NCBI RefSeq assembly: GCF_036227225.1
Contig: NZ_CP109444.1
Location: 9,095,501-9,159,500 of the forward strand
From: Streptomyces sp. NBC_01478
GTDB taxonomy: Bacteria; Actinomycetota; Actinomycetes; Streptomycetales; Streptomycetaceae
Reading direction: 5' to 3'
DNA: 64,000 nt
Shown: positions 25,124 through 37,591 of the stretch, piece by piece
Position numbering within the stretch: the first letter of the stretch is position 1
Layout of the letters: each line of letters starts with the position of its first letter
Translations under genes and position numbers: made by a program
The notes under the pieces: model-generated
What the model was told of the DNA's origin: nothing
The model's database searches: none
The model's input: only the letters and a program-made list of their open reading frames with translations

Positions 25124-26401
25124 ATGGACGAAGACTCCGGCACCCCCGCCCCCACCGGCCTCCGCGCCACCGCACTCCTCGGCCGCCCCAAACTGTGGCT
25201 CATCCCCACCGTGCTCACCGGCCTGCTCGCCTTCCTGCTGTCCCTCCTCTACATGGGCGGCATCGTCAACCCCAACCGCGAGCTGCACGACCTGCCCATC
25301 GCCCTCGTCAACAGCGACACCGGCAAGCCGCTCACCGGGCAGCAGCAGAACCTGGGCACCCAGATCGCCCACTCCATCGTCACCAACACGGCGAGCAGCG
25401 CGGCCGGTTGGCGCCAACTGACCAGAGCCCAGGCCCAGGACGAACTGGACGCGGGCAAGATCTACGGCGCCCTGGTCATCCCCGCCGACTTCACCGACTC
25501 CGTCGCCGCGCTCACCACCACGAACGCCACCACCCGCCCGACGATCACCGTGCTGACCAACCCCGGCAAGGGCAGCCTCGGCTCCTCCCTCGCGAGCAGG
25601 ATCTCCACCACGGCGGCCCAGCAGGCCTCGCTCACCATCGGCAAGCAGCTCGGCGCGGCGGCCACGAAGGCCGACGCCACCCAGAAGCTGTTCCTCGCGG
25701 ACCCGGTGCTGATCGCCACCCAGGTCGGCCACCCCATCGGCAGCAACAGCGGCATCGGCCTGACCGCCTTCTACTACACCCTGCTGCTGGTGCTGGCCGG
25801 ATTCATGGGCGGCAACGTCATCAGCAACGGCGTCGACACCGGCCTCGGCTACGCCGACAACGAGATCGGCCCCTGGCACACCCGCCGCCCCACCGTCCCG
25901 ATCAACCGCACCCAGACGCTCCTGCTGAAGATGGTCATGACGGCCGGAATCACCCTCCTCAGCGTCTCCCTGATCATGCTCGCCGGCATCGGCATCCTCG
26001 GCATGGACGCGACCCACATCCCGCTGCTGTGGATCTACTCCTACTGCGCGGCCCTCGCCGTCGGCCTCGGCGTCCAGGCCATCAACGCCGCGTTCGGCGG
26101 GATCGGCCAGCTCGTCTCCATGTTCGTGTTCATCGTCCTGGGCCTGCCGTCCTCCGGCGCCACCGTCCCGCTCCAGGCCGTCCCCGGCTTCTACCGCTTC
26201 CTCTCCCACTTCGAGCCCATGCGCCAACTCAGCGACGGAGTACGGGCGATCCTCTACTTCGACGCCCGCGGCGACGCCGGTCTCACCCGCGCGTGGACCA
26301 TGATCGCGATCGGTACGGCCATCGGCCTGCTCTTCGGCTTCGCCATGGTCAGGTACTACGACAGGAAGGGCCACAAGCGCCTCACGCCGCAGCCCACCTG
26401 A
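25124..26401 (+). CDS. YhgE/Pip-like (DUF3533 / ABC-2-like) membrane protein
   Basis: About 425 residues. One N-terminal helix (LWLIPTVLTGLLAFLLSLLYMGG), a large external loop of about 170 residues (NPNRELHDLPIALVNSDTGKP...), then five helices, the layout of the YhgE/Pip and ABC-2 membrane component family. The phrase DLPIALVNSDTG is the family hallmark. These proteins are often efflux or phage-receptor-like and frequently controlled by a divergent TetR, as here. No ATPase is adjacent. Start at the ATG at 25124; a TTG nine bases earlier is also in frame. Predicted role: export or resistance to an unknown lipophilic compound. Confidence 0.87.
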   Translation: MDEDSGTPAPTGLRATALLGRPKLWLIPTVLTGLLAFLLSLLYMGGIVNPNRELHDLPIALVNSDTGKPLTGQQQNLGTQIAHSIVTNTASSAAGWRQLTRAQAQDELDAGKIYGALVIPADFTDSVAALTTTNATTRPTITVLTNPGKGSLGSSLASRISTTAAQQASLTIGKQLGAAATKADATQKLFLADPVLIATQVGHPIGSNSGIGLTAFYYTLLLVLAGFMGGNVISNGVDTGLGYADNEIGPWHTRRPTVPINRTQTLLLKMVMTAGITLLSVSLIMLAGIGILGMDATHIPLLWIYSYCAALAVGLGVQAINAAFGGIGQLVSMFVFIVLGLPSSGATVPLQAVPGFYRFLSHFEPMRQLSDGVRAILYFDARGDAGLTRAWTMIAIGTAIGLLFGFAMVRYYDRKGHKRLTPQPT

Positions 26402-26420
26402 TATCTAACTGGCGGACGAG

Positions 26421-26464
26421 AACTGACAGTTGACTCTCAGAGTTTCTGAGACGACACTCTCAGA
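26421..26464 (+). promoter_or_regulatory. Promoter with operators of the ArsR-type gene
   Basis: TTGACT (26430-26435) is a good -35 box and GACACT (26453-26458), 17 bp on, a possible -10, giving a start at about the ATG (26467), that is a leaderless or nearly leaderless message. Overlapping these are TCTCAGA-GTT-TCTGAGA (26435-26451), a perfect 7-3-7 inverted repeat, a third CTCTCAGA (26457-26464), and AACTGACAGTT (26421-26431). This is what an autorepressor site looks like. Confidence 0.65.
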
Positions 26465-26466
26465 CC

Positions 26467-27060
26467 ATGGATTCCGCCAACCGTTTCGGTGACGTAGAGA
26501 TCTCCGACCCGAAGGCCATGCGCGCGCTGGCGCACCCCGTACGGCTCGCGATCCTCGAACGCCTCCAGCGCCACGGCCCCGCCACCGCCTCCCGGCTCTC
26601 ACCGCATGTGGGCGCCACCCCGTCCGTCACCAGTTGGCATCTGCGCCATCTCGCCGGCTTCGGCCTCGTCCGCGACGCCGAGGGCGGGACGGACCGGCGG
26701 GAGCGGCGCTGGGCGGCGGTGGCGCGGGGCTTCCGCGTCGAGGTGCCGGAGGGCGAGGAGGGCTGGTCGGCGGCGCGGTTGCTGGCCGGCGAGATGTTCG
26801 CGCGGAACGCCGAACTGCCGCTGCGCTGGCTCACCGAGACCGCGCCCGGTCTGGAACCGGAGTGGGCGCGGCTCGCCGGGGCGAGCAACACGCGGATCGT
26901 GGTGACGGCGGCCGAACTGGCCGCGCTGAAGGACGCGTTGGAGGAACTGATCGCGCCGTACGTCATCCGCGAACCGGACCGGCGGCCCCCGGACAGCCGG
27001 GATGTACGACTCCTCACGTACGCGCTGCCGCAGGGCCCCGAGACGGACATACCGGAGTGA
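26467..27060 (+). CDS. ArsR-type winged-helix regulator
   Basis: 197 residues. The N-terminal winged helix reads MRALAHPVRLAILERLQRHGPATASRL...TSWHLRHLAGFGLVRDAEG, the helix_turn_helix_20 type often called ArsR. No CxC metal site is visible in the recognition helix, so metal sensing is unlikely. The C-terminal 110 residues are a helical dimer or ligand part. Its stop overlaps the GTG of the MFS gene (GTGA at 27057-27060), so regulator and exporter are coupled. Its promoter is covered by an inverted repeat, consistent with autorepression relieved by the exported drug. Confidence 0.9.
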   Translation: MDSANRFGDVEISDPKAMRALAHPVRLAILERLQRHGPATASRLSPHVGATPSVTSWHLRHLAGFGLVRDAEGGTDRRERRWAAVARGFRVEVPEGEEGWSAARLLAGEMFARNAELPLRWLTETAPGLEPEWARLAGASNTRIVVTAAELAALKDALEELIAPYVIREPDRRPPDSRDVRLLTYALPQGPETDIPE

Positions 27061-28358
27061 AGGTCAGGCGGCCCCTCCGGTCTCCCCTGCTTCCCCGGCC
27101 CGCGCCGGACTCCCTCTGGCGGGACCGGCGCTTCGTACGCTTCTGGTGCGGCCAGTCCGTCTCCCAGTTCGGCGACCGGATCACCGAACTGGCCCTGCCC
27201 CTGCTGGCAGTTGGCGTGCTGCACGGCTCCGCGAACCAGGTCGCGCTGCTGACCGCCCTCGTCTGGACGCCGAACCTGCTGGGCCTGTTCCTGGGCGCCT
27301 GGGTCGACCACCGCCCCGGCAAGCGTCAACTCATGCTGCTCGCCGACCTGTTCAGAGCGGCCGTCCTGCTCACCCTCCCGGTCGCCTACGCCCTCGGCAC
27401 CGTCACGCTCGGCCAGTTGTACGCGGTCGCGCTGCTGACCGGCACGGCCGCGGTCGTGTTCAACACGGCGTACTCGTCCTTCTTCGCCCACCTCGTACCG
27501 CCGGAGTCGTACGTCGAGGCGAACAGCAAGCTCAGCGCGAGCAGATCGGTGTCCTTCATCGCCGGCCCCGCGGTCGGCGGCGGCCTGGTCCAGGCGCTGA
27601 CGGCACCGGTCGCGGTGCTCGCGGACGCGCTGTCGTTCGTGGCGTCGGCGATCCTGGTCGGCCGCACACGGGTCGACGAGCCGGTGCGTACGGTGTCGGC
27701 CGGCCCTTCGTTGCTACGGCGTGCGAAGGAGGGCCTGGCCTTCGTGCTCCACGAGCCCGTCATGCGCGCGGGCCTCCTCTGCGCCACCACCCTCAACTTC
27801 TTCTCCTTCCTGGCGAGCACCGGCCTGCTCGTCCTGTTCGCCGACCGGGTCCTCCAACTCTCCCCGGGAGCCATCGGGTTGGCGTTCGGCATCGGCGCCG
27901 GTGGCGGCCTCCTCGGCGCGGTGGCGTCCCCCGCGATCGCCCGCCGGATCGGCATCGGCCGCAGCATCGTCGCAGGGGCCGTCCTGTACCCGGCCCCCAT
28001 CGCCCTCATCGCGGCGGCGACCGGCCCGACCTGGACCCGCCTCGGCACCCTGGGCGCGGCCGAGTTCCTCTCCGCCTTCGGCGTCATGCTCCTCGACGTC
28101 AACCTCAACTCCCTCCAGACCTCGGTGGTCCCGGACGGCCTCCGCAGCCGCGTGGCCGGCGCCTACAACACGGTCAACTACGGGGTACGCCCACTGGGGG
28201 CACTGATCGGCGGCGAACTGGCCACCCTGATGGGCCTGAGAGTGACGCTGGTGGTCGCGGCGGTCGGGGGAGCGATGTCGGCGGTGTGGTTGGTGGCCTC
28301 GCCGATACCGGGGATACGGGAGTTGGGGCGGGCGCCGGCGGAATCAAGGCAGGAGTGA
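27057..28358 (+). CDS. MFS exporter
   Basis: About 433 residues with 10-12 membrane helices, of the MFS_3 / enterobactin-exporter-like type. It starts with the family's RDRRFVRFWCGQSVSQFGDRITELALPLLAV and carries motif A-like LGAWVDHRPGKRQLMLLADLFRA between helices 2 and 3. GTG start overlapping the ArsR stop. The open frame continues upstream through the ArsR gene in another frame, which is not coding. Predicted to pump out a drug or siderophore-like compound under ArsR control. Confidence 0.92.
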   Translation: MKVRRPLRSPLLPRPAPDSLWRDRRFVRFWCGQSVSQFGDRITELALPLLAVGVLHGSANQVALLTALVWTPNLLGLFLGAWVDHRPGKRQLMLLADLFRAAVLLTLPVAYALGTVTLGQLYAVALLTGTAAVVFNTAYSSFFAHLVPPESYVEANSKLSASRSVSFIAGPAVGGGLVQALTAPVAVLADALSFVASAILVGRTRVDEPVRTVSAGPSLLRRAKEGLAFVLHEPVMRAGLLCATTLNFFSFLASTGLLVLFADRVLQLSPGAIGLAFGIGAGGGLLGAVASPAIARRIGIGRSIVAGAVLYPAPIALIAAATGPTWTRLGTLGAAEFLSAFGVMLLDVNLNSLQTSVVPDGLRSRVAGAYNTVNYGVRPLGALIGGELATLMGLRVTLVVAAVGGAMSAVWLVASPIPGIRELGRAPAESRQE

Positions 28359-28371
28359 CCAAGGTTCCGTG

Positions 28372-28719
28372 ATGGACCGAGAAGAACTGGAGCTGGAGAG
28401 GTGGCGGGCAGCTTTGATGTCCGAGTTCGGGAGTCCGGACATCGGGGTGTCCACCAGAGCGCTGTTGGCGATGACATTCGACGATCCGGACCGCGAGCGG
28501 GTCGAGGCCGCCCTCCTCGACTGCCTGTCTCCCGACACCGATCCGCAGATCAGAACTCTGGCTGTTACCTGCATGGGGCACGTGGGGAGAATCCACAGAG
28601 CCGTAAGTGCCGACGTTGTCCGGCGGCTTGAAGAGTTGCTGGACGACCCCGCACTGGGTGGCGTGGCTGAAGACGCCCTTGGTGACATTGCGGCCTTCGC
28701 CGGTGAAGGCCTGAAGTGA
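28372..28719 (+). CDS. Small HEAT-repeat-like protein
   Basis: 115 residues, all helical, with two or three HEAT-type helix pairs: VEAALLDCLSPDTDPQIRTLAVTCMGHVGRIH and VVRRLEELLDDPALGGVAEDALGDIAAF. No signal or membrane segment. A GTG directly before the ATG could also start it. Third codon positions hold clearly more A and T than in flanking genes, suggesting acquisition. Small HEAT proteins of this kind occur next to polymorphic toxins as immunity proteins, but no toxin gene adjoins it here, so that role is only a guess. Confidence 0.72.
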   Translation: MDREELELERWRAALMSEFGSPDIGVSTRALLAMTFDDPDRERVEAALLDCLSPDTDPQIRTLAVTCMGHVGRIHRAVSADVVRRLEELLDDPALGGVAEDALGDIAAFAGEGLK

Positions 28720-28753
28720 GGCCGATCGCCAGGGCACCGCGCCGCACTCGTCG

Positions 28754-28769
28754 CCGGTGGTCCGACCGG
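28754..28769. terminator. Weak hairpin between convergent genes
   Basis: CCGGT / ACCGG with a 6-base loop in the 107-bp gap between the HEAT-like gene and the leftward anti-sigma-like gene. Short stem, so low confidence. Confidence 0.3.
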
Positions 28770-28826
28770 TCCTGAGCGGCTCGCGCGCGCACGCCCAGGG
28801 TCGGGGGCCTTACCCGGTCAACTCGA

Positions 28827-29345
28827 TCAGCCCACGCAGAGCTTCACGTTCACGGTGTCGCCCGCTTTCACGATCTTCGGGGCGTGGGGGGTCACCTCGA
28901 CCACCGTGTCCGGCTTGCAGCCCGGGCTGTTCACGCTGCTCACCGTGCCGAGCTTGAGGTCGGCCTTGAGGAATTGCCCCTTGGTCGTGCGCAGGTCCGT
29001 GCCCGTGAAGTCGACCTCGACGGGGCCTCCCCCCTTGCCGAAGTCCACCAGCAGGATGGCCTTCTTGTAGTCGGAACCCTTGGTGGTCGCCGTGGTCATG
29101 GGCTTCTCCGCCGTCGTCGGCGAGGTGCCGCCCGTCATGGACGCCAGGGCTGTGCCGCCGCCCGCCACGATCAGGGCGGTGGCGACACCGGCGATAAGGG
29201 TGGTGCGCCTGCGGCGGGTGCGGTGGACCATGCCGGCCGTGTCGAAGGCCGGGGTGTCGGTGGAGTGCGCGAAGTCGTTCATGGCGTTGATCAGTTCCTC
29301 TTCGAAAGGTGTGCAGCCGGAGGACCGCGGGTCGTGCGAACTCAT
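28827..29345 (-). CDS. Membrane protein partner of the ECF sigma factor, PASTA-like extracellular end
   Basis: 172 residues. A cytoplasmic N-terminal part of about 45 residues (FEEELINAMNDFAHS), one membrane helix after an Arg cluster (RTRRRRTTLIAGVATALIVAGGG), and an extracellular domain ending in VSSVNSPGCKPDTVVEVTPHAPKIVKAGDTVNVKLCVG, which resembles a PASTA-type unit closed by a disulphide. Its ATG overlaps the sigma-factor stop (ATGA at 29342-29345), so the two are made together. By position it is the likely regulator or anti-sigma partner, although no zinc ZAS motif is present. Confidence 0.78.
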   Translation of the reverse strand: MSSHDPRSSGCTPFEEELINAMNDFAHSTDTPAFDTAGMVHRTRRRRTTLIAGVATALIVAGGGTALASMTGGTSPTTAEKPMTTATTKGSDYKKAILLVDFGKGGGPVEVDFTGTDLRTTKGQFLKADLKLGTVSSVNSPGCKPDTVVEVTPHAPKIVKAGDTVNVKLCVG

Positions 29346-29911
29346 CGGGTTCCTTCCGTGAGCTGCTGCGATGAAGGGGCGGAGAGCGCGGGAAACTGGC
29401 TTCTCAACCGGTCGATTCCACGGGCCAGTTGGGAGCGGACGGTGCTCTGCGAGATCTTCAGGTCGGCCGCAATCTCGGCGTCGGACAGATCGTGGAAGTA
29501 CCGCAGCACCACCACCGTCCGCATCCGCATGGGCAGTTGCTGAAGAGCCCGCACCAACTGGTCCCGGCTGTCGATCCGTCCGTACTCGTCGCCCGGCGCG
29601 GCCGGGTCGGAGTCGACCGGATGCTGAGCCGTACGGCGGAATCTTCGCCAGCGGTCGTTGGCGAGGTTGACCATGATCCGCCGGACGTACGCGTCCGGGG
29701 CGTCCTTGGCACTGATGGTGCGCCACTTGCGGCAGGCCCGCTCCAGGGTCTCCTGGACCAGATCCTCCGCCGCGTCGCGACTGCCCGTCAGGACGAGTGC
29801 GCCCCGGAACAACGCGGCCGACCGGGCGGCGACGAATCCATGGAAGTCACCCTCCGTCGACTCAACACCGCCGTGCCCGGCGCCCGTTGCCCACTTGGCT
29901 GCCAGATCCAC
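29342..29911 (-). CDS. SigE-family ECF RNA polymerase sigma factor
   Basis: About 189 residues. Region 2 reads FVAARSAALFRGALVLTGSRDAAEDLVQETLERACRKW (core-binding and -10 recognition) and region 4 LPMRMRTVVVLRYFHDLSDAEIAADLKISQSTVRSQLARGIDRLR (-35 recognition). This matches the SigE-like ECF group common in Streptomyces, which pairs with small one-helix membrane proteins as here. Two GTG starts are possible: 29911, preceded by GGGAGG, and 29932; both have purine-rich sites and I chose the shorter. Signal sensed is unknown. Confidence 0.9.
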   Translation of the reverse strand: MDLAAKWATGAGHGGVESTEGDFHGFVAARSAALFRGALVLTGSRDAAEDLVQETLERACRKWRTISAKDAPDAYVRRIMVNLANDRWRRFRRTAQHPVDSDPAAPGDEYGRIDSRDQLVRALQQLPMRMRTVVVLRYFHDLSDAEIAADLKISQSTVRSQLARGIDRLRSQFPALSAPSSQQLTEGTR

Positions 29912-30001
29912 ACCCTCCTCCCTTCCTGTCACCCCTCCTCGACGGGAAAGCCCCCGGATCTGCTGCACGGCCTCGACGTGACCTGGGTCACGTGGACGCG
30001 A

Positions 30002-30808
30002 TCACCCGTTCACCCCGGTGTAGTGGCCCAGGCTCCACCGCCACAGCAGCCGCGCCCCGAGATACGCCAGCACACCCACGAGTGGTGAGCCCGCCGCCAG
30101 CCAGTACGGGACGCCGGTGTCGTGACCGTGCCCGGTCAGCACGGCGGCCGGGAGGTAGGCGACGAACGCGAGCGGAAGGGCGTAGGTGAGGAAGCCGCCC
30201 ACCGCCCTCGGCAGGACATTGAGCGGGTAGCTGCCGAAGGTGCCGAGGAGGTCCTCCAGCCAGCGGCTCCAGTAGTCCGCGGACGGGAAGCGGAGGGAGG
30301 CGCTCGCCACAGCCGTGAAGAGGGCCGCCTCCAGGAGCATCCCGCCGAGCAGCGCGGCGATCAGATACGCGGTGCGGCCCGCCGTCCAGTCCAGGTGGCT
30401 GCGGCTGAGCGCGCCGACCATCAGGCCGGCCGCCACCGTGAGGTCGCCGATCGCGTTGGTGGGGAAGTACTCCAACTGCGCCTGGCGGTGGACCGGCATC
30501 GGGCGCACCAAGTAGATGTCGATACGGCCCTCTTGGATGTACCGGCCGATGCCGTGCATCCGGCCCAGGAACAGCACCATCAGGCCGTGCGCCAGCATCC
30601 GCGTCGCCGGGATCAGCAGCACGTCCGAGCTGTCCCAGCCGCCCATCCCGGCGAACCGGGTGAGCAGCACCGTCGCGAACACGATCACCGACACCTGCCA
30701 GATCGCACCGATCGCGATCATCAGCAAGAACTCGGTGCGGTACTCGAGTTGGGCGCGGAAGTTGAGGCGCGTGATGCGCCATACGATCCGGACGGCTTTC
30801 ACTCGCAT
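30002..30808 (-). CDS. ABC-2 type exporter permease, second
   Basis: About 268 residues, six membrane helices, of the ABC-2 family (formerly DUF990). Conserved phrases: LNFRAQLEYRTEFLLMI at the start, GRYIQEGRIDIYLVRPMPV in the cytoplasmic loop, FGSYPLNVLPRAVGGFLTYALPLAFVAYLPA near the end. Its ATG overlaps the preceding permease stop (TGATG at 30806-30810). Third gene of an ATPase - permease - permease export unit; substrate unknown. The start at 30808 is set by that overlap. Confidence 0.92.
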   Translation of the reverse strand: MRVKAVRIVWRITRLNFRAQLEYRTEFLLMIAIGAIWQVSVIVFATVLLTRFAGMGGWDSSDVLLIPATRMLAHGLMVLFLGRMHGIGRYIQEGRIDIYLVRPMPVHRQAQLEYFPTNAIGDLTVAAGLMVGALSRSHLDWTAGRTAYLIAALLGGMLLEAALFTAVASASLRFPSADYWSRWLEDLLGTFGSYPLNVLPRAVGGFLTYALPLAFVAYLPAAVLTGHGHDTGVPYWLAAGSPLVGVLAYLGARLLWRWSLGHYTGVNG

Positions 30809-31611
30809 CAACCCCCTTGGGCTACGACTCGACGGGCGGCGCGCCGCCACAGGAACCGGGTGAACAGGGACAGTGCCACCACCCACAGTGCCTGCAGGGC
30901 GAGTTGGGCGCCCGCGTCGGACAACGGGACGCGGCCCACGTAGATCGAGAGCGGCACGCTCAGGGTCGCCTGGAACGGCAGGAAGCGGCTCATCGTGATG
31001 AACCAGTCCGGGAAGAACCACAGCGGCGCGTACACCCCGGACAGCAGGTTCTGCGCGAAGATCAGGATGAGCATCGCGGCGCCGTTGCGGAGCGTCCAGA
31101 AGCACAACTGGTCGATGAGGAGCATGACGTAGTAGAGGACGAGCTGGCCCAGCAGCATGCTCAGCGCGAACACCCCTGCCACCGCAGGTGACTTGGGGGG
31201 CTCCACGACCCCGGCCGCGAGGCAGACGGCGTAACCCGTCAACGCCCAGGCCAGCCCGTACATCTGCTCGCCGAACGCCCGCAGCGCGTAGTAGCGCTGG
31301 GGCGGCAGCGGGCGCAGATACCAGTAGATGATCGTGCCGAAGTGCATGTGCTGGAGGACCGTGTCCCGGCCCGCGTGCTGGTCCAACTCCCGCAGCCGGG
31401 AGGCGAGTACGGCCAGGACGGCGTACGTCACCGCCTGGTCGCGGGTGAGTCCGGCGGTGGCGCCGGTGTGGGAGTACAGGCCGCGCCACAGGGACGCCAC
31501 CAGGACCACCTGCACCGACAGACGGAGCAGGGCGGCCGTGATGCGGGGCGGGGCGAGGAGCTCACCGAGCGGGGTGACACGGGCGGCGCGCCAGGCGTGC
31601 GGGGCGGCCAT
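30808..31611 (-). CDS. ABC-2 type exporter permease, first
   Basis: 267 residues with six membrane helices. Cytoplasmic loop TVLQHMHFGTIIYWYLRPLPPQRYYALR and the later FAQNLLSGVYAPLWFFPDWF, FLPFQATLSVPLSIYVGR are typical of this permease family, which works as a heterodimer with the next gene product. The start lies one base after the ATPase stop and the stop overlaps the next start, so the three proteins are made from one message in fixed ratio. Confidence 0.92.
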   Translation of the reverse strand: MAAPHAWRAARVTPLGELLAPPRITAALLRLSVQVVLVASLWRGLYSHTGATAGLTRDQAVTYAVLAVLASRLRELDQHAGRDTVLQHMHFGTIIYWYLRPLPPQRYYALRAFGEQMYGLAWALTGYAVCLAAGVVEPPKSPAVAGVFALSMLLGQLVLYYVMLLIDQLCFWTLRNGAAMLILIFAQNLLSGVYAPLWFFPDWFITMSRFLPFQATLSVPLSIYVGRVPLSDAGAQLALQALWVVALSLFTRFLWRRAARRVVAQGG

Positions 31612-31612
31612 G

Positions 31613-32623
31613 TCAGGCCTCCTCGGCCGGCGGGCCGGCCTGGACGTAGGCGGCCCGCATCACGTCCTCCAAGTCGGCCTCGTCCATGGCGACTTCCGTC
31701 ACCTCGTACTGCTCGATGACCTGCTTCAGCGCCTGGTGCACGGTCGGCCCCTCGGACCCGTCCGGCCCGAAGACCACCTGCGGACCGTCCCGCCGCACCA
31801 GCGCGATGCCCGGCAGCGCCACGGCCTCGGCGTGCGCGTCGGCGAGGGTCGCGCGGATCTGCCAGGTCGAGCCGAACGTACGGCGGATCTCGTCGAGGGT
31901 GCCGTCCAGGACCAGTCGGCCGTGGTTGATGAGGACGACCCGCTCGGCGAGCCGGGCGACCTCCGTCATGTCGTGCGTGGTCAGCAGGACCGTACGGCCG
32001 CGCTCCTCCACCTGGTGCCGCAGGAACTCCCGCACCTGCTCCTTGACGACCACGTCCATGCCGATGGTCGGCTCGTCGAGGAAGACGACCGGCGGGTCGT
32101 GCAGCAGGGCGGCGGCCAGGTCGCAGCGCACCCGCTGGCCGAGGGAGAGATGGCGGACCCGGGTGTCCCAGAAGGCGGACAGTTCGAGAATGTCGTCGAA
32201 CTCCCGCAGCCGGGACGCGTGTTGGGCCTTCGGCACCTCGTAGATGTCCCGCAGGATCGCGAACGACTCGCGCACCGGCAGGTCCCACCACAATTGGGTG
32301 CGCTGCCCGAACACCGCGCCGATATTGCGGGCGTTGCGCTCCCGCTCCTCGTACGGCACCACGCCCGCGACCCGGGCCTCGCCGGAGGTGGGCCGGAGGA
32401 TGCCGGTGAGGATCTTGATGGTGGTGGACTTGCCGGCGCCGTTCGGGCCCAGCAGGGCGAGGAGTTCACCCGGGGCCACGTCGAACGTGACGTCGGAGAC
32501 GGCGTACTTGGGCACCCGCTCCGGGTTGACCAGCGAGCGCAGACCGCCGACGAGGCCCGGGCGTCGGACAGTTGTGTGGAAGGTACGGGAGAGGCCGCGT
32601 ACCTCGATGCTGCTCGCGTTCAC
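31613..32623 (-). CDS. ABC exporter ATPase
   Basis: 336 residues. Walker A LLGPNGAGKSTTIKIL near residue 60, Q-loop in GAVFGQRTQLWWDLPV, signature HLSLGQRVRCDLAAAL, Walker B PPVVFLDEPTIGMDV, and the switch His in LLTTHDMTEVARL. The long N-terminal lead (TTVRRPGLVGGLRSLVNPERVPKYAV) and C-terminal extension are typical of ATPases that pair with the DUF990-type permeases. It follows the MFS gene by 34 bp on the same strand, so it may be read through from the beta-galactosidase operon or have its own start. Confidence 0.95.
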   Translation of the reverse strand: MNASSIEVRGLSRTFHTTVRRPGLVGGLRSLVNPERVPKYAVSDVTFDVAPGELLALLGPNGAGKSTTIKILTGILRPTSGEARVAGVVPYEERERNARNIGAVFGQRTQLWWDLPVRESFAILRDIYEVPKAQHASRLREFDDILELSAFWDTRVRHLSLGQRVRCDLAAALLHDPPVVFLDEPTIGMDVVVKEQVREFLRHQVEERGRTVLLTTHDMTEVARLAERVVLINHGRLVLDGTLDEIRRTFGSTWQIRATLADAHAEAVALPGIALVRRDGPQVVFGPDGSEGPTVHQALKQVIEQYEVTEVAMDEADLEDVMRAAYVQAGPPAEEA

Positions 32624-32657
32624 AGGATCAGCTTTCGGGTGAGCCGGTACAGGGCGT

Positions 32658-36721
<4,064 letters not shown>

Positions 36722-37591
36722 TCAGCCCTTGATGCCGGTCTGTGCGATGCCCTGGACCAGCCAGCGCTGGAGGAAGAGGAACACGAACACCAGGGGCAGG
36801 ATGGAAACTGCGGTGGCCATGAAGATGAGATGGAAGTTGACGGTCTGGTTCGTGATGAACGACGACAGGGCGATCTGCACGGTCCAGGAGCCCGGGTCCT
36901 GGCCGATGACCAGCGGCCACAGGAAGGCGTTCCAGCCGCTGATGAAGGTGATCGTCGCGATCGCCGCGAAGAAGTTCAGCGAATTGGGCACGACGATCCG
37001 CCAGTACGCGCCCCAGTAGCCGAGCCCGTCCACGCGTGCCGCCTCCTCCAACTCCTTGGGGAACCCCAGGAAGTACTGCCGGAAGAGGAAGCAGGTGAAA
37101 CCACTGAAGAGGCCCGGGATGATGAGACCCCGGTAGGTGTCGACCCAGCCGAGCGACGAGACGAGGACGAAGCTCGGCACGAAGGTGACGGCCGTGGGCA
37201 CCATCAGGGTCGCCAGGACGACGTAGAAGACCTTGGTGGAGTGCTTGTACGGGATGCGGGCCAGGCCGTAGCCGGCCAGCGAGCAGACCAGCAGGGTGCC
37301 CAGGGTCATGAGGACGGCGACGACCGTGGAGTTCCACAGGGCGCGGCCGAACTGGACGGTCTGGTCGTCGAAGAGCTCGGAGATGTTGCCCCACTGGAAG
37401 GAGGGGAGGAGCTTCCAGTTCTCGCCGGTGATCTCCGGGTCCGTGGAGAGGGCGTTGCGGAGGATCAGGTAGAAGGGGATCAGGAAGAGCAGGGCGGCGA
37501 TGCTCACGGCGACGTACAGGCCCGTGTTGCCCAGGATGCCGCCGCGCTTCTTCTCCTTCTTCTTTCCCAACTGCGGTGCGGTGGTGGTCAC
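36722..37591 (-). CDS. Carbohydrate ABC transporter permease, second (galactan operon)
   Basis: About 289 residues, six helices, MalG-type. EAA loop: ELEEAARVDGLGYWGAYWRIV near residue 190. Start is GTG at 37591, overlapping the preceding permease stop (GTGA) and preceded by GGAGGAG. The Lys-rich KKKEKKRGG N-terminus lies in the cytoplasm. Works with the permease at 37588 and binding protein at 38577; again no dedicated ATPase, so a shared MsiK-type ATPase is expected. Confidence 0.94.
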   Translation of the reverse strand: MTTTAPQLGKKKEKKRGGILGNTGLYVAVSIAALLFLIPFYLILRNALSTDPEITGENWKLLPSFQWGNISELFDDQTVQFGRALWNSTVVAVLMTLGTLLVCSLAGYGLARIPYKHSTKVFYVVLATLMVPTAVTFVPSFVLVSSLGWVDTYRGLIIPGLFSGFTCFLFRQYFLGFPKELEEAARVDGLGYWGAYWRIVVPNSLNFFAAIATITFISGWNAFLWPLVIGQDPGSWTVQIALSSFITNQTVNFHLIFMATAVSILPLVFVFLFLQRWLVQGIAQTGIKG

